Below are positions 48,101 through 60,100 of a stretch of DNA of 64,000 nt, one piece after another. The notes under the pieces are model-generated. The model worked only from the letters and a program-made list of their open reading frames with translations, ran no database searches and was not told the DNA's origin. The stretch spans positions 37,462,503 through 37,526,502 of the forward strand of contig NC_067286.1 of assembly GCF_020740795.1 (NCBI RefSeq). Direction: 5' to 3'. Origin of the DNA: Apus apus. Taxonomy: Eukaryota > Chordata > Aves > Apodiformes > Apodidae. The translations under genes were made by a program, and so were the position numbers. Numbering within the stretch: position 1 is the first letter of the stretch; each line of letters starts with the position of its first letter.

Positions 48101-51100
48101 ATGTAGATATTATTTATTGTATTTCTCAAGATGCTGGTTTTCAGGTTAAGGCAGCAAGTTATGAAAGTGACAAGCATCAAAAGCTTTAAACTGATAGCAA
48201 AAACATAAATCATATGACTAAAGGTTCATCAGGAAGTGTTACTGTTCAGCTAGCCTCTGTATGACTGTTTTCTTTAATTTGGCCTTACTAAGGAAAGCAT
48301 TGTACCCCCCTCAGAAAAGTGCATAGCAGTAAACTCTTCTATTGCAATGATTTGGCTCTAATCTTTATGATTATGCTGAGAAGCCCAAATACTGTGAAGA
48401 TCTGCCATTTAGGCATATTTCTGCTGGCAGAATTAAACTAGGCTTTGCTGTTTTGTTGTCCATTATCTGCTAGCAGGAAGAAGACACCCTTCAGAGTTGT
48501 TTGAGGCTTTACAATTTCTAGAAAACTTCATAATATATATTAGCAATTAAAAAACAGGTTCTTACATAGAGAATCTCCTGAGGTTTTTTCCTTTCTTTTT
48601 TTTTTTTAAATGCCATTCTTTACAAAGGCAGCACTAATCACCTTCTAGATATAAATAAGGTCATTCATAGCCGGTTATCATAGATAACATTGATTTCATA
48701 AAGACTTAACAGAAGAAAGAAAGTATGGTTCATGCTTCTTCAGCATATACAGTCAATGTCATTAAGTGCCTTCTCATTCACTCATTATTAAACTGAGTAA
48801 GACACTGATTGTCCAGGGTGCTTTTGGATGTGAAAGTGTACAAACCCTGAGCAGTCCTTTATACATGTGATACAAGCAGGTGAAAATCACAGACATCACA
48901 ACACCTTAAGTAAAAAATTTTCTGGGAACTGAACTTAAACATTCAGTTGCCCATTTCATAAAAGAAAATAGTTCCATCATGAATCCTGCATATAGAATTG
49001 TGTACTATGCAGAAGCACCACTGACAAATTTGAGGACATCCAGAGGTTGTTTATTTGACAGACATTATTCTTACTTAATATTCTTGTTAATTACTTGACA
49101 TAATTTTATATTGTTTGACAAAAAATATTTGGCAGATGTTGACACTTCTATATGTATTAGACATTAACTAAATGTTGATTATATTAGCCATAATGCTAGT
49201 TTAGGTAGGCAAGACATACATCTGTTGTTGATCATTATGTGTATTTTTTGCTAGCCAAGGTAAAAATCTTGGGTTTACTACATGTGGATAGCATTCACAG
49301 TACATCTATACTTTGTAATTTTTTAGATAACAGTCTAGTATTCTATAATTTTAAATTTTACTCATCTTCAGAGGTCCCTTCCAACCCGAACTGGTTTATG
49401 ATTCTATAAATATTTTTGTACCAACTGCTTACAATACACAATTCAGCTAACTGTGCAACTCAGCATGTTAGTTTGTATTTAATCTCTTCAGCTCTCTTCC
49501 AGAGCTTCTGGAAAAGAAGAGGCTCATTGATCTTCATACAAATGTTGCAACAGCTGTTTTGGAGCATATAAAGGTATGATTGCTCTCGAACTTCAGTTTT
49601 CTGTCAGTAGTACTCCTTACTTGGAGAAATATATTTGAGCAGGTGAAGTGAGATAAGAAACAGAGCCTTCTCAACTGAGCTACCTTTTACAGAAATCACT
49701 GTATCGCATTACTTAGTATGCAAGGGTGAGAGGGAATGAATTTTGAATGCCTCTTCATGGAAAGTGAAGTAAACACGTCCAGTTTTTTCTTACCAGAATT
49801 TACTGGTATGCTCTAATTTATTTTTATTTTTTTATGATGGCCACAATTTTTATTGTGGATTGAAGTCTTTCTAAAATAAGCTTATGATGGAAGTGTTTAG
49901 AAATGTGTCATGGCAAGTTATGACTTCAGGCTAAGCCGTTTTCTGTATGTTTTTATCAGAAGGGTACTGTTTTCTGTTCACCAATGTAAGTGATACCCAT
50001 AGGTGTGGTAATAATGATGCTAGTTTAGTAACTACTAAACTACCTGGTCTTTCCAGCGGGGTCTGTGTTAGATACCTTGTGCATAATTTAAGCACTTTAG
50101 AAGGGTGCTTGTCCTCCTTTCTAAGTCTGCTGCTCTTGTATGAGAGAACGTGATGATGGTTTCAGTATCAAGACCATGGTTACTACTAGGATAAACTGGA
50201 AGATGCATCTGGTTTTGCAGTATGAGAACAGAAATTGCAAGTGAGGCTTTCAGAAACACTGAAATTCTATTTTTGAAAGCACCAAGTCTCACTGAAATCA
50301 GTAGTTAGAAAATTTTACACCATGCTATTTAGAACTCAGGGAAGGCAGTGTTTTGAAGCTTTAACATTTGTAAAGTGCGTAGTATCTGTCCTTAAGACTA
50401 CTACTGTTGTTTTTTTTAAAGTGCTATAAATGAACAAATGATTAATTCTGAATGTTAATGAATTAATTTTACGTATTTATAAAACTGGGGAAGAGCTGTG
50501 TGTGCCTATATTGGTCTCATTACTCTAGGGGCTAGTTTATGTGCTTTTGCATATCAATTTTCCTATCTGGCAATTTAAAAGTGGTACATTAGTACCATTG
50601 AGCAAAAATAGACGTTGACAATGTCAATGTTTTATTTGGTGCTTTGTCTGTAAATTCACTTTTCTGAGAAAGATACTGAGCTGGTAATGGCAGGCTTTCC
50701 CCAGTAGTATTTTCTATATTATTTGTTGGATGGAAGCCAGGTTTCAGGGCAGGAAGTAGAATGGCAATAACATCAGTTTTGATTGTCAGTGTCCCCTTGG
50801 CAGTGGACCAGAGCCAGATCACTTGTTCATTCTTCATTATGTGAAAGTGACACACTTTTCCGTTACTTAGAGGTAGAAGGAGTTACCTTGGGGTCCCTCT
50901 GCTGTCACACTTCACTAGCCTTTAGGCTCTCCTCTCAGAAAGGGAGCCTGCTATTAAAGAGATGCCAGGGAGTGGTGATCCATGTCTCCCTAAAGGATTC
51001 TTAATTATGGTATGGCACAGTGCTCAAGCTCCTTACCTTCTTTTTGTATAGCTCTCAAAGAAGATTGTCAGCCAAATGGGCACACAGTTTCTTCAATATG

Positions 51101-54100
51101 TTGATGATATGTGCATCTGTATCATCTTTTAATTTCAAAAGAATCACTTTCTTCATCTCCAGATATTTAGGAAACTATCTTAAACTAGTGCAGAAGCACA
51201 TGTTTTTCTGTTGGAATTTATCTACACTAAAGCCATTTTACTGAATGAATGTAAAGTTTCTTTCAAGTGCTTTGTGCTGCTGTCCATTTTCTCCCCTCTT
51301 TTCACCCTGTAGTGTTACAAGAAGTATCTTTCTATCTCAAGCTGTGGAATTTTAATGTGCGGGATGATATACTGCCTAATAGATTCTTCAAAAATACTCT
51401 CAAGAAGGGCAGTATCTCAGCCAGTACTTTTTAAAGTCCTTCTGATGGCACCTTGAGACTGTGGTTAATATCTTTTATACACAGTTAAATAATTAAGCCA
51501 GATTAGGATAACAAAGATTTTAGGGTTTTTTTGGCATGAGGAGCTGGCGAGGCACAATGCTTTTCTTCAGGTTACTGTTATTTCACTTTTAAGATAATCT
51601 AGAAGTACATTCATACTTCAAAATAGACTGTTCACATTGTCCATTATGGAGTTTATTGCAACATTAAGCATTTGAGCATTTTTCTGCACTACATATATGA
51701 GAATCAATGCAAAGAATGCCGAGACCTACTTTAGATACACTAAGTGAATTTAGTTTTGCTTGTGGTCATCTTTAGTGTTCAGTTTACATCTGCTTTCCAC
51801 ATTCTCTTGGATCATTTTTTAAAACACAGCAAGAGGAAACCCAAAATTAATCACATACTTAGGAGTCCTGGCAATTTTCTGGCATATCTAAGTGTTTAGT
51901 GAAATAATGGAAAGAATGCATCACTTTTTTTCACTAAGTGAACCATCAAGTATTTATTGTCAGTGCTTAGAACAAATGCATCCCTGTTTTGCATTGATTT
52001 ATTTTATTTTTCTCTGAAGAAGTTGGTGACTGAAGGACTGTGCCCAGCAGATAACAGATTTAGGACTAGAATTACCAACGCCTTTCTAGCTGCTTTAGAG
52101 TTTCAAATAATGTTTATCTTTGCATGTCATTCTAATATGAAGTGTGTTAAATCATGGCATATAAAAAGGTGTATATGTACACTTTTCTAAAATGATTAAC
52201 TGAAGAGCTGATAGATTAGAGAATATTTTGGTGGAATTCTATACATATTAATCTAAGTGGCAGATTTTAATGTAAATTATTATCTGTCCTAGATTACTTA
52301 ACATTTCTTTGGTTTAGGGTTTTTCTTTATATCTGACGTAATTTTTATAATCATGTATCTCCAATTTTGCTTGCTCTCAAGCCCTGATACCTGGAATGGC
52401 TTCATTATTGTGATTGCTGATAGACTTTCAAATTATGAAATACATATTTTGTAAAGGAATTCTACTGTTTTACCTACTGTGTTTTAAATGAAGTTATGTT
52501 TTTGTCTTACTATATGAACAGAAGCAATATGTGTTTGTGAAATACACATCACAGTGGTCCAGGCTGTCTTTTCTGTATTTCAGAACTGATAATTGAGTAA
52601 CTTTCCAGAAAACATCAGCTTTTTCTGAATTCCATTACAGTTGTTTCTGGTTTTCTGTCAGTATGTTTGAGAAATTCCTCCTAGTAATTTCTTAGAAAAT
52701 GTCTCTTCTGCATGTTCTCCTGCTTAATAAAAGGAATAATCTTTGGACTGTAAAGAGCATAGGAGTGAACTCACAAAAATGACCCTCTAAGAGATTTCCA
52801 TAGGTCCTGCTTTCACTTCTCTGCTTAAAAACAAAGGAATTTTGTGTTTGTTTTGAAGTATTGTGCTCAGGCAGAGGTTTTCCCTAAAATAAGTTTTGGC
52901 TTACAAACAGCCTATTTCTAAAGAGGCTAAGTTGAAAAGCTTTCTCAAGTATATTTTAAAAAAACACGAATACAAACCAAGCAAACAACAAAAAACATGC
53001 CCCCCCAAAAAAAACCGCAAAAAAACCAAACAAATAAATCAGCACAACACAAAAAGCCAAACAAAGAAAAAAACAAAGCAAGCTGAAGTGTAGCACTTTA
53101 ACTGCAATACGGATCCTCTTCCTGAATTGGCAGCCAGAAAGGTCTGCTAAATGAAGTTGTTGTGAAACAAGATGTCATAAAACAAAATGAAGAACAGGAG
53201 GCAGGAAGGGAATAACTGTAATTGTAAATGCATCTTGATTTTATTATTGGGTTTTATTATTATTTTTCTTCACCTTGCTTGCCAGTTTGGCACCCATAAG
53301 AACTTCTTCTCTGCTGTCTTTTTTATTGAATCTACAGGATTGTTTAGCTCCTTTTCCCCAGCTTTTCCTCTTGGCATGTCTGTGAGTCTGCCATTGAGTG
53401 AACAAAATTGTACTTAAATTAAATGGGACATCTTCTCCTTATCAGCACTCCTTAGACAAGTTGGCTCTTCAAGAAGTAACTCTCATTGATGTGGCATATC
53501 TGGGAAATCTGTCAAAAGGTAACTAGTAGTGTTTAAGGCTATTGAGTATTCTGTATGAAATTTTATTAGGTGTCCATCTAATTCCTAGCAATCCAGGCTA
53601 AGAAAAATATTTCCCTAATTAGTATCTTTGCTAGTAACCCTCATTAGTTACCTAGTGAGGAAGCAGCTGGATAACCTCAACACACTGATCCATCTCTTTA
53701 GCTTTTGCTTTTGTTGCATCAAAAAGAGTAAAAAATTTTATATTGCTGCTTATCTCTGATGTCCCTGTTGTGGAGAGAAAGAAAGGATCTGAAGTTTTAG
53801 GATTGTCAGGTGGTTTTTTTGTGTTTTTTTTTTACCAAAGTGTGCTAACTTCACACTTCAAAAGAAATTGTCCCAAATTTTTTGAGGGAGTGAGTGTACT
53901 TGTATGAGTAAAGTTTCATTTTAGGCTCAAAGTATAGCAAATATATCCAACTGGTGAGTTTTTGCTGCAGTTAAACTATCGGCAGTCCTAGTCAAAGAGT
54001 CATAAAGTTGCACGTGGTTGAGAAGTTTACCTAGTTTATGCTCCAAGTAAGTTAACTGTAAATCTGTTTTTACAAATTAAAGTATCTCATGTTTGAATTT

Positions 54101-57100
54101 TTTTTTTAATTTAGTCTGTAAACAAATACAATGAATTAGTTAATTTTAAAATTTTTTTATGTTGTACATGCCATCTGAGTGAATTTTTCCTAGATCGCTA
54201 GCTAACATAAGTTTTCCAAATTCAAAACCACTGTGTTTATCTTAATAAGATTAAGTTTCTACACAATCCTTTCTTGGATGCCTTTTGTCTGGTAAAAATG
54301 TTTCAATCTTAAAAGCATTTAATTTAGCTCCATATAAAAAGGTACAAATGTAGATAAAACACAAAAGGCAAGTGAGTGTAATGGAAAGACTAGAAAAATT
54401 GTAGGAGTTTCTTTGCAATTATTTTATCTCTCTAGAGAGAGTTAAGGAAACGATAACGCAGGTAGTCTCCAAGATGCTCTAGAATATTTCTGACATGCCA
54501 GATGCCAGATTACATCTCAAGTAAGGACTTGGAAAAAGGCTGGTAGTTCAGTTCTATTCAGACTTTAAACTAGTGTAACATAACCTGTCTTTTTCCCCCC
54601 TCCTGTCTTTTTTTTCCCCCTCTTTTTTTTTTTTTTTTTTTCCTATCAGTGTAGTTTTAATCACTGTGACAAACAACAGAAGACATCCTTCTGCCCATAA
54701 AAGTAGTGACTGGACATTTTTTGATCACTCTCCATGGTAATTTACTTGTGAGTTGTAACTAGAAGCTTCCACAAAGGCTTTAAAGTTGCTGTTCAGCAAG
54801 TAACTGCTCTTCTCAGTGAGTTCGGTAGAAGGTGAAGGAGAAATAGAAGTGTTACATAGCTACCTTCCTCATAAACTGATTGCCAAAGGCTTTCAATATT
54901 AAAATATGCTTGTGAGTTACATCTACTTTAATTTTGTATTCTTATCTCCAACTCTTTTTTTTTATGAATTATAAGACTCGCCAGGTGAAATATCTCAATA
55001 TCCTTCAGCTAGAGAAGTACCTCTTCTTTTTTCCCCCCTTTCCCCCCTTTTTCTCCTTTTGTTTGAATGGTGGTGAAATAAATGTGTATTAAAATTCCAT
55101 TTCCTTGTTTGTGAATTCAGGAATAATTTTAGTACAGCTCAAAAACATATGAAACCTAGTTTTTACGTTGTTTTCATACAACAACCACTGCACTGGGTTA
55201 GAAGGTGCCATAGAAGTTTTGCACGCCTTGTTATTATCAGACAAAATTTCCTGAATCTATCAACCCAAGAAAAGCTCCAGGGCCTCTTGCCTCACTCTGG
55301 CAGTATCATTTCAGTCTCCCAAGGGATATGATGTGGAGCTAAAACACTTCCAAGGCAACAAGATGGAGATCCATTCTGCTTGTCTCTTTTTTGAGCCAAT
55401 ACCTGGCTGAATGTATCCCAACACCAAGACTGAGTTAGTTAATGGTTATTCATGTTTTGTAAGCTGAGTAAGTGTAACCTCTTCTGCTGCTACATTTTAT
55501 TGTTCAAACACTCATAATGTTCTGTGATGTAACAGAAGTTTTTAAAATCAGTTTTGGAATGCCTTTTTCTGTCTTTACATTGTAAGTTCATGGTATGATG
55601 GTTGAGAAGTACAAAGCTTGGCTGTTCGTGCAGATGCATTGCAATGCAGTCATTAATTGCATGGCCATTTGATGTCTTCCATAAAGCTTTTGCCTCATTG
55701 ATTTTGTGCAGTCCCTGTGCTATCCTCCCTACAAAAGGATTTTCACAGTTTGATCTACATGTGTCATTGTATAATGAGAGACTTCTTTTCCGGTGCTCTT
55801 GAGATAATTTAATTATGAAGTCCTCAATCTTTTAATGAGTTATTGCAAACCTTTGATCTGAGGTAGTTATTTCAGTAGTAGCCGAAGTTGGCAGTTGTGA
55901 ACTTTTCTCTGGGATGACGCTTTAGTGTATTTAGGAATTTCTCACATTTATCTGCATTGAGTAATTGCTTCATTGACTGAGAAACTTAAGGATCAGCATA
56001 GATTTGACATAATAGTCACTTGAACATTATTTTTTCCTGTTACAGCATAACATTACGTATGTTGCTATGTAGTTTTCAGTTGTGGCAAAACCATAGTGGA
56101 AGACAAAGTTCCTCTTCCAATTTAATATTAGCATGTCAGACATCTCTTGCTTAGCCTGCATTTTAATCAGAATTGCATAAGCATCAGTTTTCTGAGAGTT
56201 AATAAAAACATATTGTAGTGCAAGAGTTAGTTATTTTTACTGATAATTTATTTTAAAATATTTTTTAAAAAAACAGTTGTGATACTTACAACTATATACC
56301 TTTTTAAAGAGGAAATAAATACTCTTTCACAGTGTTAAGATGTTAACCCTAACATTTAATCTTAAACAGAGTCGAAAGCTGGATGTGTATTTTGAATATG
56401 AGGAAAAAATAATGAGCAAATCCACTTTGGATAAATCTCTTCTGGACATGATTTCTGACCCAGATGGTGAGTACTTCAAATCTGAACTTGGTATGAAATT
56501 TATTAAGATATACCATAAAACTGTATCTGCTGGGATTTCAGGGTTGATAAAAAGCTTATGTGCTGGCTGTGCACGACTTGTAAAGAAGACAACTTTTTAT
56601 TGAGTTTCAGGAGCATTCTAGTGAGTATAGTATTTGGGTTGAGTAGTATCCAAAATATTGGCAACTTTTGCAGCTCCTCTAAAATCCTTTCCTAATTGAA
56701 AATATTTTACCTTCCATTTTTCTCCAGTATCTATTAGTATAGCATGGAATGGAATTAATATAACTATAGAATGCTGATTCTTTAAAATCCTACTGTGTGT
56801 TTTATAATGCATACACACCTGACAAAGAGAATGAACAAGGGCATTTCATAGAACTTGGTTAGATCAAGGAGTTGCAGTGTAAGTAGCTCATGTTTGGGTG
56901 AGGAAAAAGATGAATGGGAGAAAGTGGAGAGAAGGAAAGCAAAACATAAATTGGCCAGTTCACTTTGAGACTCACCTGAAGTTTTACAGACATTGACCCA
57001 ACTGTGGCATGTCTGTTTCCATCATCCAACAGCCATGCATCCCAGCTTCTGTTTTGTTTATGGTTCATACGTAACGAAGGTTTACCCACTGGATAATGCT

Positions 57101-60100
57101 CACATTCTCTATTAGGTGTCACTAGGAGTCTTTCTGTAAAAGCCTGAGACTAGAATGGGTTCTCAGCTTTTCATAGTATTATAGCATCAGTTCTCCTTTC
57201 AGCCTCTCGCAACCTGAGATATGTGAAATCCTCTGATGCATTTCAATATGATCTGATACCAGTCGGCTGGAACAAAATAACCTGCAGAGCAAGATTGTAA
57301 AACTTAGTTATGACCACTGGCTTGTCTCAATGTTGGCTAGTACATTGGCAAACTGCAAGCATTTAGAGTTACAGGGTTACTGCGCTTTTCCCAGTATGCC
57401 CTTTAAGGAAGTGTTTTCTTACTCCATGCTTATGTGTATAGTCTTGTAGCTACTTATTGCACATAATCTCTGCTCAGAGTTTGTCTAATAATGCATGTTT
57501 ATAGAAAGATAATACATAAATCCTGCTGACATTTTTAAAAAAATGTTTCATTAGTGTTTGTGCCAGAGAATCAAAAGGCAGTAGAAGAATTAGTACACTG
57601 TTGGTAGAAGTCTGAGGTAAAATCTTAGATCTTGTAACAAGTCTAGAAACTAACAGACTTTCAGAAAATCTAATGTCAGGCATCAATCTGTAGTTCAGTA
57701 CAGACAATAGTTGTTAATATGAAGCTAAAAGGAATATGTATAATCTGTACTTTTATTAAGCATCACTACAAATTAATACTGTTCAGAACTGTTGATTTCA
57801 GCATTTATGTTTGCATGAACTTAGATATGAAAACAGAAATTCTTGTATTTCCTGTTGGATCAATTACTGTGTACCTGAATCCACATTTCCTATGCATTTT
57901 TAGATTGCAGAATAAAGCAAATAGTTTTCCAAGCCTGATGTATCATATCAGTCATCTTGTAAAATAGGCCAGCTTCCTATTTTGTGATTCACTGAGAAAT
58001 ACCAGCAGAAAACATTTTTAAGGAGTATTGTGTCAAGTCTTCCAATGCTTTCAGTGGTGAGAATTATCTGTGGAAATATGTTGTCAATGTTATCTGCAAA
58101 GCTCTTCACAAAAGCACTTATGCTTGACCACTTAACAGCTTCAGGCTTCAGCCTCCCATTTCTACTGTGTTGTACTAGTCTACCGCTCGGGGCTATTAGC
58201 TGCCTGCCAGTTCAGGGGATATTATTATATCCTGGAGTAGTGATAAAAATGGACTTACTGGTTTTGCTTTGCTCCAGTTGATAACTGGTAGCCCTAAAGG
58301 CTGCCTTCTGTTTTTTGAATGGAAAATAAAATTGTTCTGCTCTAGGTTTACCAAGTTAATTTTTCTTCAGAACATTTAGCATTCTCCCTCCCTGTTTCTG
58401 TAGGGATAGAGGTCTTTGGCAGTTTTGAGTTAGCCAGGTGCTGAAGCTGGAAGGAGTGAAAGCTGAGGCAAGCTGAACCACAGAAGTATTCCGTACTGTA
58501 GATGTCATGCTCACTATAAATTGAAACGTTTGCTGGGGACAGATCTCTTTCCTCAGTGGTCACCAGCCCTGAAGGGTCTCACCAGTCCTTCTGCTCCCAA
58601 GGCCTACTCCCCCATTTGCTGTGATTGCCGCGCTTTCACTGGAGCTGTGGTGCTCGCAGTGTTTGACACCTGGCATTCCCTGCTGGAAGTGTGCAGTTCA
58701 TGACCCTTACATGGGCTGAGTATAGCTTAGCGTATTTTATTTTAGTACTAATAATAGGTGGTTTTATTATTTTATTAAACCCGTTTTTATTTCAACCTGT
58801 GGGTCTTCTTTCCTTTTCCTGATTCCCCTTCCCATGTGGGAAAGGGTCATTGGATGATAGAACAGCTGGCTAAACAAAGACACTGGCTTACTGGTATTTC
58901 GTAAAGGCAAATAAAACTTGTTTCCCAGAAAAAAATGTACCAAGTCATAAATGTTCATTATGACAGTGCTTACTCTTAACTTCTGCCAAACTAAATACAT
59001 GTTCACATATTACAGAAGTTGCAGATTAGACAAGGTGTTCTGATCCACAGCTAACATGATTCACATTCCATAGTGGAGGAGGGAACCCAAAACAAACCAA
59101 AAACAAGGGAAAAATTGCCTTTTTTCTTTATCCACAAGTACAAGAAAGTGAATGTTTATAAAATACTATACTATAGCTAAAATTATAAAGCTTTTTTAAT
59201 GAAATATTTGATTCTGAATTTGAAATGTTTGTTTTGAGAAGTTGTACTTCTGAAACCTTTATTTGAAGCTATGGTCTTTACTAATAGCAATTCACTTCTA
59301 GAAAGAAGTAGAAGGTGTTCAAAATCTGCTGAAGTAGAATATAGTCCAAGTAACACAGGGATGGCCACATTATCACTTTGATCTGGCTAAGATGAATTTT
59401 CATTGCCATTGATAATGCTTCCCAGGAATACGTAGCAGTTGGAAGTTCAGGATTTTTTTCCTGACCAAAAGTTCACATAAATGCATTTGCAGCCCTCAAG
59501 TGTTGCACTACAGTCAACCATAGAGATGCATAAACAAGCTGGAGATCTAAGAACTAACGTGCTGTGGCTTTTATTGATACAATTTTCCTTTAGTTTCCTT
59601 TTTCGTGGATTTAATCCTTAGAAATGCTTGCAATCCCCACATAAAATAAGACATAATACCACTACATAATTTAAGAAGTATGTTAATTGAAGAATAGTAT
59701 TTGCTACAAGCAAAAGGGGGAAGTGTAAGTAAAACTTCAGAAAGAGTGAGCCAGTCTAACCCAGCTCTTAATAAAATTGTATTTCTGCCATTTTATACAC
59801 TGAAAAAGGCCATGATTATAGTTAAGGATTATTGTCATAACTAAAGGTCTGAATGTACTTATTTATTATTACTTAAAAGCAATTAACATAGCAGCATAGT
59901 TACAATTGAATTTTTATTCTATTTTTTCTTCACTGCAGCGGGAACTCCAGAAGACAAAATGCGATTATTTCTCATCTATTACATAAGCTCAGCTCAGGCA
60001 CCTTCAGAGGTATGTATGTTCTTTACAGCTTCCAACACCAAATTCTGCCACTCAGAATTTTTCTCAGTCATTTCAGCACTAGAAAGATAATTATGCTTCT

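Larger units (their letters stand above)
49574..56369 (+). other. SCFD1 intron 14
   Basis: The longest intron (6.8 kb), AT-rich. It holds an A/C-rich island at 52950-53092, a candidate cassette exon at 53446-53518 and two polypyrimidine blocks at 54588-54649 and 55021-55060. No transposon is recognised in it. Confidence 0.7.
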
